A DNA stretch of 64,000 nucleotides from CALLMM01 sp964429855 (GTDB taxonomy: Bacteria > Armatimonadota > Chthonomonadetes > Chthonomonadales > CAJBBX01): positions 40,947 through 104,946 of the forward strand of contig CAYSDM010000006.1 in assembly GCA_964429855.1 (NCBI GenBank), given 5' to 3'. The position numbers and the translations under genes are program-made. Position 1 is the first letter of the stretch. Each line of letters opens with the position of its first letter. Shown here piece after piece: positions 42,795-51,778 of the stretch. The notes beneath the pieces are model-generated. The model saw only the letters and a program-made list of their open reading frames with translations. It ran no database searches and was not told the DNA's origin.

Positions 42795-43376
42795 ATGAAC
42801 ACCCCCTTTCGACCGGATCAGATCGCCTCCGAAGAGATTCACGAAGAGGAGACGCTTCTCTGGTCAGGCAGACCCTCGCGCCGGCGCGCCGTGCTGGTCA
42901 GTATGATTCTGCTGACGCTGGGCGCGCCGATCACCCTGCTCGCGCTCCTCTGGATCATCATCACGCTGCTTGCCTTCAACTTCGGCAGCGCGGGGTGGCT
43001 GATCTCGCTGACGATCGGGCTGCTGCTCCTGCTGCCGGGCGTGGTCATGGTCGCGGGGTCGTTTTTCCTGCTGCGGCGCATGTCGCAGATGGTCTACGCG
43101 CTGACCGATGAGCGGGCGCTGTTTATTGGCGTCGGACGCCGACGCCGCGTCCACTCGTACCCGCTTTCCGATCTGACTGAACTTGCGACCGGACTCTTTG
43201 AGGAGGGAGCCGGGAGCGGACGCCTGACGGCGGCGTTCTGGGTAAAGGCGCTGCGCCGCGCGCTGATCGGGCGCAACGCGCTCCGGCGGCTGCGGCTGGC
43301 GTGGCATATCGGTTTCGTGGAGATTCCGGAGGCGCGCCGCGCGCTCGGTCTGCTGCGGAATCTGATCGGTTCCTGA
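42795..43376 (+). CDS. Membrane protein with bacterial PH domain
   Basis: The 193-residue protein (start MNTPFRPDQ; an ATG at 42774 overlapping queC is an alternative) has two hydrophobic helices near residues 35-90. The C-terminal part resembles bacterial PH (YdbS/YdbT-type) domains: MVYALTDERALFIGVGRRRRVHSYPLSDLTEL. Such proteins are membrane associated and of unknown function. It lies in the same run as queC, 14 bp after it. Confidence 0.75.
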   Translation: MNTPFRPDQIASEEIHEEETLLWSGRPSRRRAVLVSMILLTLGAPITLLALLWIIITLLAFNFGSAGWLISLTIGLLLLLPGVVMVAGSFFLLRRMSQMVYALTDERALFIGVGRRRRVHSYPLSDLTELATGLFEEGAGSGRLTAAFWVKALRRALIGRNALRRLRLAWHIGFVEIPEARRALGLLRNLIGS

Positions 43377-43415
43377 ACGGTCGTCGGGGCGGATTGTAAC
43401 AAAAGGAGAGAGGAG

Positions 43416-44291
43416 ATGCCGATCTTAACGGCTGACGATCTGGCTTTGTTTGATGAGCAGGGCTATCTGGTGGTGCATGACGCCGTGCCGCCGGAGAATC
43501 TGGAGGCGTGCATACAGGCGATCTGGGACTTTCTGGGCATAGACCGCCACAACCCGGACGACTGGTACCGCCCGCCGCTGCCCCGTGGCGGCATGGTGGA
43601 GATGTATCAGCATCAGGCGATGTGGGACAACCGGCAGCATCCGCGACTGCATGAGGCGTTCTCCGACCTGTGGGGAACCGAAAAGCTGTGGGTCTCGGTA
43701 GATCGGGTGAACCTGAAACCGCCGCAGCATCCCGATCACCCGGAGTATGACTTCAAGGGGTTTATCCATGTGGATAACGATCTGGCGAAGCTGCACAGCC
43801 AGTATCGGGGCGCGCCCCTGCAGCCGCGCGCGCCCTTCTTCTGGGTGCAGGGCGTGCTCTACCTGACCGACACGACTCCTGAACAGGGCGGCTTTCAGTG
43901 CGTGCCGGGAATGCACCGGCAACTGAAGGAGTGGGTTGTCGGCGCGCCGCCGGATGCGCCCCTGCCCGATCTGCGCGCTGATCAGGCGATTCCCATTCCC
44001 GGCAAGGCGGGCGATCTGGTGATCTGGGACAATATGCTGCCGCACGGCAACGGGCACAACGTCTCGGATCGTCCGCGTCTGGCGCAGTTCATCAGCATGT
44101 TTCGTGCGCAGGAAAAGAATGAACAGATCCGCCAGCATCGGGTCCGCTGCTGGCAGGAGCGCGAGCCGCCCGGCCCGCCGACCTTCCCCGGCGATCCGCG
44201 CCGGATCGAGCAGCAGTTCGGAACCACCGCCGTGTTGACTCCGCTTGGGCGCAGGCTGCTGGGGGCGGATTTCTGGGAAGACAGAGATTGA
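43416..44291 (+). CDS. Phytanoyl-CoA dioxygenase (PhyH) family oxygenase
   Basis: This 291-residue protein belongs to the Fe(II)/2-oxoglutarate oxygenases. It begins with LTADDLALFDEQGYLVVHDAV, typical of PhyH. The iron-binding HxD is in IHVDND (near residue 116), and the distal histidine and 2-oxoglutarate arginine fit GDLVIWDNMLPHGNGHNVSDRPRLAQF. AGGAGAGAGGAG lies before the ATG. The substrate is unknown. The next gene starts within its stop codon (TTGA). Confidence 0.87.
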   Translation: MPILTADDLALFDEQGYLVVHDAVPPENLEACIQAIWDFLGIDRHNPDDWYRPPLPRGGMVEMYQHQAMWDNRQHPRLHEAFSDLWGTEKLWVSVDRVNLKPPQHPDHPEYDFKGFIHVDNDLAKLHSQYRGAPLQPRAPFFWVQGVLYLTDTTPEQGGFQCVPGMHRQLKEWVVGAPPDAPLPDLRADQAIPIPGKAGDLVIWDNMLPHGNGHNVSDRPRLAQFISMFRAQEKNEQIRQHRVRCWQEREPPGPPTFPGDPRRIEQQFGTTAVLTPLGRRLLGADFWEDRD

Positions 44292-45277
44292 GCAGGCACG
44301 GGGATCGAATTCGGGGAGCGATACTGGGACTGGCGTGCGGGGATGCGCTGGGCGCGCCGATTGAGTTTCAGAGCATGGAGACGGCGCGAGCGCGCTGGGG
44401 ACGACTGACGGAGATGGTCGGCGGGGGAGCATGGATGCCGGGCGAGTGGACGGACGACACCGGCATGATGCTCTGCGTCGCGGAGGGCATTCTGGCAGCC
44501 CCCAACGACCCGATTGAAGCCATCGGCGCGCGATTTCTGGAGTGGAGCCGCACCGCCAAAGACATCGGCACGACCATCAGCGCGACGCTGGGCGGCTATC
44601 GCGGCAACTGGGCGGAGGCGTCCCGCAATAATCCGCGCGCGCAGATGGGACGCGCCGCCAGCAATGGCTCGCTGATGCGTACCCTGCCGGTCGCGCTGGC
44701 TTATCCGGACCGTGAGCGTATGCTCGCCATGAGCGCGCGTATCTCCGGCATGACTCACTGGGATCCGCAGGCAGAGGTCTGCTGTGCCGCCTACTGTCTC
44801 TGGGTGCGCCATCTGCTGGCAGGCGCGCCGATGGGCGAAGCCTGGGGACAGGCGCTGGCGGAGAGCCGCGCCGTGGCGCAACAGGGCGCGCGCACCGACG
44901 ATACTCCCGGTACCGCTCCGCTGCCGCCGGGGTTTTGGGAGCGGCTGGAGGCGATCCCCTCTCTGCGGTATGAGCAGTTGCAGCCGAGCGGCTACGCCGG
45001 ATATGTGGTGGAGTGTCTGGAAGCGGCGGTCTGGTGCTGCCTGTGCGGCGATTCGCTGGAGACGATTCTGGTGGATGTGGTCAATCTCGCGGGCGAATCG
45101 GATACGATAGCGGCGGTTGCCGGAGGCGCGGCAGGAGCCTGTTACGGCGCGTCGGCGATCCCGCAACGCTGGATTGAAAAGCTGTATCAGCGCGAACGGC
45201 TGGAACAGGTTTCGGAAAGGCTCTCCGCGTTCAGAGAAAGAGAGATGAGGAGCGATGGACAGGCAGAACCCCTTTGA
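44288..45277 (+). CDS. ADP-ribosylglycohydrolase family protein (DraG-like)
   Basis: Translation probably begins at the TTG of the TTGA overlap with the PhyH gene, giving 329 residues. No nearer ATG keeps the motif block RIRGAILGLACGDALGAPIEF. The metal-binding residues are present: EWTDDTGMMLCVAEG and, near the end, GESDTIAAVAGGAAGACYG. The typical second motif is G-D-T-D-T; here it reads E-S-D-T. The enzyme probably removes ADP-ribose from a protein or small molecule. The following WbsX gene overlaps its 3' end by 23 bases. Confidence 0.87.
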   Translation: MSRHGDRIRGAILGLACGDALGAPIEFQSMETARARWGRLTEMVGGGAWMPGEWTDDTGMMLCVAEGILAAPNDPIEAIGARFLEWSRTAKDIGTTISATLGGYRGNWAEASRNNPRAQMGRAASNGSLMRTLPVALAYPDRERMLAMSARISGMTHWDPQAEVCCAAYCLWVRHLLAGAPMGEAWGQALAESRAVAQQGARTDDTPGTAPLPPGFWERLEAIPSLRYEQLQPSGYAGYVVECLEAAVWCCLCGDSLETILVDVVNLAGESDTIAAVAGGAAGACYGASAIPQRWIEKLYQRERLEQVSERLSAFREREMRSDGQAEPL

Positions 45278-46400
45278 GATCGCCGTCTACTACTTTCCGC
45301 AGTATCACCCCGACCCGCGCAACGACGCCTGGCATGGCAAAGGCTGGACCGAGTGGGAACTGATGAAGGCGGCGCGACCGCGCTTCCCCGGTCAGGATCA
45401 GCCCATTGTTCCCGCCTGGGGCTATTTCGACGAGTCGGATCCGCGCTGGGCGGAGAAGGAGATAGACCTCGCCGCCGATCACGGAATCACCTGCTTCCTC
45501 TACGACTGGTACTGGTATGAGGACGGTCCGTTTCTGCAGGATGGGCTGGAAAAAGGGTTTCTGAGCGCCGCCAATAATCACCGGCTAAAGTTCGCGGTCA
45601 TGTGGGCAAACCACGACTGGCTGAATATCCATCCCTCAAAGCTCGTAAATCGTCCCGAAACGCTCCTCTCCGGGCGTGTCTCCCGCGAGACGTTTGAGAA
45701 GCTGACCGATCACGTTGTCAACCGCTATTTTACCCATGTGAACCATCTGACCCTTGGCGGAGAGCCCTACTTCTCCATCTACGAACTGGGAACCTTTATT
45801 GCCGGGATAGGAGGGCTGGAGGCGGCGAAGGAGGCGTTGAACCGATTCCGCGCAAAAACGCGCGCCGCCGGATTTCCGGGACTGCATCTAAACGCGGTTG
45901 TCTGGGGCGTAAGCGTGCTTCCGAGCGAGATCAAGTTAAGCGACCCGGTGCAGGTCGTGAAGGAGCTGGGGCTTTCGAGCGTCACCTCCTATACCTGGGT
46001 GCATCACTACGACCCAAACACCGACGGCTTCCCGAAGGGCAGTTATGCGAAGGCGGCTGCGCGCAACTATGCTGTCTGGGAGGAGACCCGCGCCCGCTTC
46101 CCCGTTCCCTATCATCCCAACGTCTCGATGGGGTGGGATCCCAGCCCCCGCACCGTTCAGAGCGACCGGTACGAGGCGCGGGGCTACCCCTGGACGGCGG
46201 TTCTGGACGGCAACACGCCCGCCGCCTTCAAGGAGGCGTTGCAGCAGGCGAGGCGGTTCCTCTCCCGCCCGCAAAGCCCGCAGAAGATGCTGACGATCAA
46301 CGCCTGGAACGAGTGGACGGAGGGAAGCTACCTGTTGCCCGATACGAAGCGCGGAACCGCCTATCTGGAGGCGATCCGCGAGGTGTTCGGGGGGAGGTAG
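45255..46400 (+). CDS. WbsX/GH99-like protein, cytoplasmic form
   Basis: The 381-residue protein starts MDRQNPFEIAVYYFPQYHPDP, the usual WbsX beginning, with GATGAGGAG before the ATG. Other conserved blocks are WHGKGWTEWELMKAARPRF, GITCFLYDWYWYEDGPFL, FAVMWANHDW and the closing LTINAWNEWTEGSYLLPDTKRGTAYLEAI. There is no signal peptide and no LamG domain, unlike the longer paralogue at 30483-32699. WbsX domains occur in polysaccharide biosynthesis and breakdown. It is the last gene of the eight-gene run and is convergent with the capA-like gene. Confidence 0.88.
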   Translation: MDRQNPFEIAVYYFPQYHPDPRNDAWHGKGWTEWELMKAARPRFPGQDQPIVPAWGYFDESDPRWAEKEIDLAADHGITCFLYDWYWYEDGPFLQDGLEKGFLSAANNHRLKFAVMWANHDWLNIHPSKLVNRPETLLSGRVSRETFEKLTDHVVNRYFTHVNHLTLGGEPYFSIYELGTFIAGIGGLEAAKEALNRFRAKTRAAGFPGLHLNAVVWGVSVLPSEIKLSDPVQVVKELGLSSVTSYTWVHHYDPNTDGFPKGSYAKAAARNYAVWEETRARFPVPYHPNVSMGWDPSPRTVQSDRYEARGYPWTAVLDGNTPAAFKEALQQARRFLSRPQSPQKMLTINAWNEWTEGSYLLPDTKRGTAYLEAIREVFGGR

Positions 46401-46420
46401 GAAAGAGAGGATTGGAGCCG

Positions 46421-47518
46421 CTAAGGTTTCGGGTGCAGAGAGGCGGGCGTTTTGTCCAGAACGATTCTGCCGTCGGTTAGGATCGTGTTCTTTTCGGCGG
46501 ACAGCGCGGTGACGCGCTGGATAATCGCGGCGGATTCGGCGGGGCTGGCGGGGCGCGGCGAGCCGTCCTCCAGCCGCCAGGGCAGGATCTCGGCGCGAAC
46601 CACCCCGGTTTTTCGCAGGGTCACGCGCAGAATCATCGCGCGGGAAGGCTCCTCGCCGCGCGGATCGAAGACAAAGTTGCCCAGCGAATAGGCGATCAGT
46701 ACGTTGCGCTCACCGGAATCGGTCTTCACGCGCATCGCTTCCAGCCCCTGAAGCACATGCGGGTGATGTCCCAGAACCAGATCGGCTCCCGATTCGGCGG
46801 CGGCGCGCGCCAGTTCGATCTGCCGGGGCGAGGGGCGCGCGCGATACTCGATCCCCCAGTGAAACGAGACAATCACAATATCCGCCTGCGCCCGCGCCCG
46901 CTTGACCGCCCGACGAACGCCTTCCGCCGAAGCCATTGCGATAGAAGCCCGGTCGTCGCGCAGAAAGACGCCCTCCGGGATGAAGTCGCAGAATCCCACA
47001 AACGCCACCCGGACGCCCTTCGCCTCCAGATAGATCGCCTCTTCCGCCTCTGCCCGCGTATGTCCGGCTCCGACTCCGCGCAGTCCCCTGCTCTTCAGAT
47101 GGTCCAGGGTCTCGATTAAGCCGTCTCGCCCGCAGTCGAGCGTGTGGTTGTTTGCCAGCGAGAGAATGTCGAAACCGGCGTTGACCAGTCCGTCCAGCAC
47201 GCGAGGATGGGCGCGGAATCGGTAGGGCTTGACGACCAGACGCCCCGACTCGGAGATCGGGCACTCCAGATTCCCGAAGGCGATATCGGCTTCGCGCAGA
47301 ATCGGGGCGACGTATCGAAAGGGGTAGTCCGCGCCATGCTGTTCGATGCGTTTTCCCACGCCGCGATCCAGAAGTATATCGCCGACGGCAGCCAGCGTCA
47401 CGGTCTCTTCCAGAGAGGGGGGCGAAAAGCGACTCCCGGCTCTCTCTTCCGAATATGTCGGGAGAACCGGGAGCAGCAGCGTCAGCAGCGCGAAGACGAG
47501 GGGCAGAGGGTTCAGCAT
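46421..47518 (-). CDS. CapA-family metallophosphatase-like protein (poly-gamma-glutamate/capsule type)
   Basis: The start at 47518 (MLNPLPLVFALLTLLLPVLP) gives a signal peptide and 365 residues. The PGA_cap domain follows: VTLAAVGDILLDRGVG, ADIAFGNLECPIS, FDILSLANNHTLDCG, ADIVIVSFHWGIEY and DLVLGHHPHVLQGLE, with all usual metal-binding residues. Relatives belong to poly-gamma-glutamate synthesis or act on cell-surface polymers. The start overlaps the DUF3160 stop by 7 bases, so the genes are coupled. No PgsBC partner is present. Confidence 0.9.
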   Translation of the reverse strand: MLNPLPLVFALLTLLLPVLPTYSEERAGSRFSPPSLEETVTLAAVGDILLDRGVGKRIEQHGADYPFRYVAPILREADIAFGNLECPISESGRLVVKPYRFRAHPRVLDGLVNAGFDILSLANNHTLDCGRDGLIETLDHLKSRGLRGVGAGHTRAEAEEAIYLEAKGVRVAFVGFCDFIPEGVFLRDDRASIAMASAEGVRRAVKRARAQADIVIVSFHWGIEYRARPSPRQIELARAAAESGADLVLGHHPHVLQGLEAMRVKTDSGERNVLIAYSLGNFVFDPRGEEPSRAMILRVTLRKTGVVRAEILPWRLEDGSPRPASPAESAAIIQRVTALSAEKNTILTDGRIVLDKTPASLHPKP

Positions 47519-49629
47519 CCGCTGGAATAGGTCTCCAGTTGATCCTTCCTGGGCGACCTGCTGCGCGAAGGCGAAAGGAAGGAGCGCGTCCAGGGAGGGG
47601 CATCGGGGGCGCGCCTTGCCTTCAGGATCGCCTGCCATTTCTCATCGGTCAGACGGTCGCTGGAGGGATGTTTGAACTCATAGTAGCTGAAGGCGGCACC
47701 GCGAGTCAGGGTTAATTTGCCCTCTATCGGCACCAGAACCAGAATCTCCGTCGCATGCCCCACGCCCTGGAAGAGCGCTTTATCCCCGGCGGTATGGACA
47801 TCTGCCACCACCGCCATATTCTTGTCGGTCTCGCTGGTGATCTCGCCCCAACTGCTCGGTTCCCCCTCCATCACGGAGAGCGTCATATACTCGACCTTGC
47901 CGCCGATGTAACGAATCTCCATATGCTCGTCGCGGGTCAGCTTCTCGTTACGAAGCTGCTTTTCGGAGACGCGCTTGAGGAAGGAGATCAGGTCTTCAAA
48001 CTGCTCGAAGCGATCTTTGATCCTGTCGGAGAGGAGGCGACGGCGGGTCAACCCCTCGCGAGACTGCTTCGTCAGGTTCAGCAGGCGCGTATAGAAGAGG
48101 ACGTTCGGCTCGACATAGCCCTTCACGAAGGGAACGTCGTCGCCATCGCCGCACTCGACCGCGCTCTGCTTACCGTAGAGAATGGTGTCATGCCGCAGTT
48201 CTGCCCAGGAAGCCAGCGCGGTATGCAGCGACTTATCCGCCCATGCCGGGTTTCGCATGAACGAGGGGTAGCCTTCGGGAACCGGCATCAGAAGCGGCTG
48301 GAGGGTGTGCAGCCAGTTCCAGTAGAGGTTAGATGACCACTGCTGGGGGGTCACCTGTCCGAACTCGTTGAGGACTTTTGCGCGCTCCGTCCGGTACGCC
48401 GTCCAGTTCTTCTGGTTATAGATTTGCGGGCTGCCATCGAGAATGGCGGCGGCGCGGCGGCTTCCCAGCGCCGCCATCACATCCAGACCGGAGGGGAAGG
48501 GGCGCAGCATCGGCTCGCTCAGCCGCTGCAAGACCTCGCTGTCGGGGATGTAGCGCATCCCCATCATGCGCATCTGGTAGTCTGGATCGGGCATATCTTT
48601 CGAGAGGGTCATCTTTGCCCGAATGCGCGCCTGTCCTGCCTGTTTGACGCCTGCGACGAAGTCGTCAAGCCTGCTGTCGTCGGCGAAGGCGGACAGCGGG
48701 GCGTCTTTGCCGTAGACCCGATCGCTGATCGCCTTCCACTGCGCCGGAGTCTGATCGTCCGAGGTTCCCACATAGAAGGCGGTCGGTCCGTAGATGCGAT
48801 CCCATTCGCCCTCCAGGTTTCGGCGATAGAGCGAACGCGCCAGCAGAATGCCCTGCCGAATCTGTTCGTCGTTGCGCAGACTGCCCCTATAGAGCGCGAA
48901 CGGAGCCTGACCGTACCACATCATCGTCAGGAAGTAGCGGGACAGAACCGGAGTGCGGGTATAGTGCCCGCGCACGATAAACTGGGAATAGTCTATCTTG
49001 TAGGGGAAGATCGCGCCGATGGCGAAGCCCTGATGCGCCTGAATCAACTGCATCTCGCGCTGCGCCAGCGTCGCGGCGGCGGGAGGCAGATTCGGCGACA
49101 GACCGAGGCTGCGGGCAGCGACTCCGAAATAGGCGACGTTTTTCAGCGCGGCTTTCTTGACAGACTCCTCCTGCGCCGCATTATAGGTCTCGATGGCGTC
49201 CGTCAGCATCCCCTGCGTTAATCGCGTCAGCGCCGGGGTCAGAAACTCCGTTTCGACGGCGCGCAGGGTGAAGCCGTAGAACACATGATAGAGATGCAGC
49301 ACCAGATCGGTCGTGACAAACGAGGGCAGGCTCAGGTAGTCGTTGTTTTCATAGATGTGGAAAAGCTGCTTGTAGTCGGTGGGCGTGCAGACGAACAGGT
49401 TGCGCTGCAGCATCTGCCGCTGATCGGGCGACAGCGTGATGATCCGGTTGAAATTACGGAAATTGGCGACGTTGGAGAAGTTCGCCGAGACCGTGTAGGG
49501 CTGCACTCTACCCGGAGCCATCTGCCCACCGCTCTGCCGCCCCATCGCCGCGCGGCGGTTGGAATCGGCATACATCCCGCTTCCCAGCAGCAGAACCATG
49601 CTGAAAATCACCCAGAAACAGCGTTTCAT
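47512..49629 (-). CDS. Secreted DUF3160 protein
   Basis: This 705-residue protein has a signal peptide (FWVIFSMVLLLGSGMYA). DUF3160 fills most of the rest: QNLFVCTPTDYKQLFHIYENNDYLSLPSFVTTDLVLHLYHVFYGFTLRAVE-like near residues 75-125, and VMAALGSRRAAAIL, NWLHTLQPLL, and RYIGGKVEYMTLSVMEGE later. The function of the family is unknown, and it is common in secreted proteins of diverse phyla. Its start overlaps the stop of the upstream VCBS gene by 4 bases, and its end overlaps the capA-like gene by 7. Confidence 0.9.
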   Translation of the reverse strand: MKRCFWVIFSMVLLLGSGMYADSNRRAAMGRQSGGQMAPGRVQPYTVSANFSNVANFRNFNRIITLSPDQRQMLQRNLFVCTPTDYKQLFHIYENNDYLSLPSFVTTDLVLHLYHVFYGFTLRAVETEFLTPALTRLTQGMLTDAIETYNAAQEESVKKAALKNVAYFGVAARSLGLSPNLPPAAATLAQREMQLIQAHQGFAIGAIFPYKIDYSQFIVRGHYTRTPVLSRYFLTMMWYGQAPFALYRGSLRNDEQIRQGILLARSLYRRNLEGEWDRIYGPTAFYVGTSDDQTPAQWKAISDRVYGKDAPLSAFADDSRLDDFVAGVKQAGQARIRAKMTLSKDMPDPDYQMRMMGMRYIPDSEVLQRLSEPMLRPFPSGLDVMAALGSRRAAAILDGSPQIYNQKNWTAYRTERAKVLNEFGQVTPQQWSSNLYWNWLHTLQPLLMPVPEGYPSFMRNPAWADKSLHTALASWAELRHDTILYGKQSAVECGDGDDVPFVKGYVEPNVLFYTRLLNLTKQSREGLTRRRLLSDRIKDRFEQFEDLISFLKRVSEKQLRNEKLTRDEHMEIRYIGGKVEYMTLSVMEGEPSSWGEITSETDKNMAVVADVHTAGDKALFQGVGHATEILVLVPIEGKLTLTRGAAFSYYEFKHPSSDRLTDEKWQAILKARRAPDAPPWTRSFLSPSRSRSPRKDQLETYSSGC

Positions 49630-50255
49630 TGCGCGTGCCTCCTCAAGGCAATACGTTTGCCATTTACACGAACCAGAATTGCGCCCTGCTGAACCCCCTG
49701 CAGAGCCGCCTCCTCCCAGCTTCCCTCCTGCCAGTCGGCGGTAAAGCCGAAGCCGTTCCAGGAGTAGACCGTAACACAGCGTTTTCCGTCCCGCAGAGTC
49801 TCCAGCGCGATCAGGTTATCGGAGCCGTCTCCATCCAGGTCGGCAAGGAGGAAGTCGGTGAAGGGTTTGCTGAGATTGGAACCGAGCCATTTCGAGGCGA
49901 CCTTTCTGCCGTCGAACTGATAGACGAACAGGCAGGAGTGGGGCTTCGGAAAGAATCGGGTGGACTTGAACAACCCGACCGCGATGTCTCGTTTTCCATC
50001 GCCATCCACATCGCCGAGAGCCAGCTTCCAGGGCTTCCATTTTCGTTTGACGCCCTGCCAGAGCCGCCGCCCTCCCTGCCAGACGCTCAGCGACGGGTCG
50101 CGCCGCACATCCAGCACGACTCGCTCTCTCCTGCCGTCGCCGTCGAGGTCTGCCTGTATCGCCATCCGGCTGCGATCCGGTTTCGGCGGTTCGGCGTCCG
50201 GCAGAGCGGGCGCGGTCAGAACGAGAAGAATCCGCATCAATATCTGGAAGCGCAT
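49626..50255 (-). CDS. Secreted FG-GAP/VCBS-repeat protein
   Basis: The 209-residue protein has an N-terminal export segment (LMRILLVLTAPALPDA). Three calcium-binding-like repeats are visible: DLDGDGRRE, DVDGDGKRD and DLDGDGSDN, spaced about 60 residues, as in FG-GAP/VCBS beta-propeller proteins. Three blades alone are too few for a closed propeller. It starts the three-gene minus operon VCBS-DUF3160-CapA, linked by 4- and 7-base overlaps. Confidence 0.82.
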   Translation of the reverse strand: MRFQILMRILLVLTAPALPDAEPPKPDRSRMAIQADLDGDGRRERVVLDVRRDPSLSVWQGGRRLWQGVKRKWKPWKLALGDVDGDGKRDIAVGLFKSTRFFPKPHSCLFVYQFDGRKVASKWLGSNLSKPFTDFLLADLDGDGSDNLIALETLRDGKRCVTVYSWNGFGFTADWQEGSWEEAALQGVQQGAILVRVNGKRIALRRHAQ

Positions 50256-50425
50256 CTACCCTCCCCGGAGATAGATGGGGCGTCTCGCCCTTTTACTGGC
50301 GTATTCGATCCGGTAAATCAGGTATAAGAGCGTATACTATCTCTCCCGGAATTCCTGCGGAGGCGCAGGCGAACAGTGTCCTGTTCCGCAGTCTGAAGGC
50401 AATCTCCTTCTGTGGCATTTTTTCG

Positions 50426-50454
50426 TTGCATTTTCAGAAGGCAGAGAGTATAAT
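50426..50454 (+). promoter_or_regulatory. Sigma-70-type promoter of cinA
   Basis: TTGCAT (50426-50431) and a perfect TATAAT (50449-50454) are separated by 17 bases. The start codon is 31 bp downstream. Confidence 0.8.
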
Positions 50455-50484
50455 ACACCCAATATATGTGGAGGTTTGTTTACA

Positions 50485-51744
50485 TTGCGTGCGGAGATTG
50501 TCTCGGTAGGAACGGAACTGCTGCTCGGGCAGATCGTGGACACCAACGCGGCGCATCTGGCGCGCGCTCTCTCGGAACTGGGCATCAGCGTCTATCGGCG
50601 CGTCACGGTCGGCGACAATCATGCGCGGCTTCTGGCTGCCCTGAGCAGCGCGCTGGCGGAGAACGATGTCGTGATCGCCCTGGGCGGCCTGGGTCCGACG
50701 CAGGACGACATTACCCGCGAGACGCTGGCGGAGGCGATGGGCGACACGCTGCGCCACGACGAAGAGATCGCGCATCGGCTGACCGCCTTCTTTCAGGTGC
50801 GCGGCATCCCCATGCCCGACAGCGTTCTGCGCCAGGCGATGGTTCCCACGCGCGGCTTTCCGCTGGACAATCCCAACGGGACCGCGCCCGGGCTGATCTT
50901 TGAGAAGGACGGCAAGATCGGCATCGCGCTGCCCGGACCGCCCAGCGAATTTATTCCGATGGTGGAGAGCCATGTGGTTCCTTATCTGCGCGCAAAGACC
51001 GGAACCCGCACGATCCGCTCGCGGGTGCTGCGTATCTGTAATATGGGCGAGTCGCTGGTCGAGGAGCGGGTGCGCGACCTGATGACGGGCGACAATCCGA
51101 CCGTCGCCCCCTACGCCAAGACCGGCGAGGTGCATCTGCGGGTCACCGCGCGCGCGGACGATCCGGCGGCGGCAGACCGGCTGATCGAGCCGGTTGTGCG
51201 GGAGATCGAGGCGCGTCTGGGCGACCATGTCTACGCCTATGATGATGAGCCGCTGGAGGCGGCGGTCGCGCGCCTGTTGAGCGATCGGAACCGGACGGTA
51301 GCGACCGCCGAGTCGTGCACCGGCGGACTGCTTGCCGCGAGACTGACCGATGTGCCGGGCAGTTCGAAGGTCTTTCTCGGCGGGGTCGTCTCCTACAGCA
51401 ACGAGTCCAAGTCCGATCTGGTTGCGGTTCCCCCCGCTATGATCGCGCAGTTTGGCGCGGTCAGCCCGGAGGTGGCGGAGGCGATGGCGCAGGGCGCGCG
51501 CGCCCGGTTTCATGCCGACTTCGGGATCGGGATCACCGGCATCGCCGGACCGGACGGAGGCACGCCGGAGAAGCCGGTCGGGCTGGTCTATATCGCGCTG
51601 GCGGATTCGCGGGGGACGCTGGTGGAGAAGAATCGCTTTCTGGGGCAGCGCAAAGATGTGCGCTACCGCTCCGCGCAGTATGCGCTGGTCCTGCTGCGCG
51701 ACCGCGCCCTGCAATCCCCGCACAACCCGGCAACGAACGGGTAG
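50485..51744 (+). CDS. cinA: CinA: competence/damage-inducible protein, NMN deamidase
   Basis: I start at TTG 50485 because GTGGAGG lies 10 bases before it; the TTG at 50476 touches that site. The 419-residue protein has an N-terminal MoCF/MoaB-like domain (LRAEIVSVGTELLLGQIVDTNAAHLARALSELGI; GGLGPTQDDITRE) and the C-terminal PncC-type NMN amidohydrolase domain (TVATAESCTGGLLAARLT, with catalytic Ser; GIGITGIAGPDGGTPEKPVGLVYIAL). It recycles NMN to NaMN and is a classic neighbour of recA. Here a two-gene insert separates it from thpR-recA. Confidence 0.93.
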   Translation: MRAEIVSVGTELLLGQIVDTNAAHLARALSELGISVYRRVTVGDNHARLLAALSSALAENDVVIALGGLGPTQDDITRETLAEAMGDTLRHDEEIAHRLTAFFQVRGIPMPDSVLRQAMVPTRGFPLDNPNGTAPGLIFEKDGKIGIALPGPPSEFIPMVESHVVPYLRAKTGTRTIRSRVLRICNMGESLVEERVRDLMTGDNPTVAPYAKTGEVHLRVTARADDPAAADRLIEPVVREIEARLGDHVYAYDDEPLEAAVARLLSDRNRTVATAESCTGGLLAARLTDVPGSSKVFLGGVVSYSNESKSDLVAVPPAMIAQFGAVSPEVAEAMAQGARARFHADFGIGITGIAGPDGGTPEKPVGLVYIALADSRGTLVEKNRFLGQRKDVRYRSAQYALVLLRDRALQSPHNPATNG

Positions 51745-51778
51745 CGGATTTATACACTATGATGGTGTTGATACGAGA

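Noticed and set aside
50371..50386. LexA (SOS) box for the cinA-recA cluster
   Set aside because: GAAC and GTTC are 8 bases apart instead of 4, so it does not fit the known Gram-positive SOS box.
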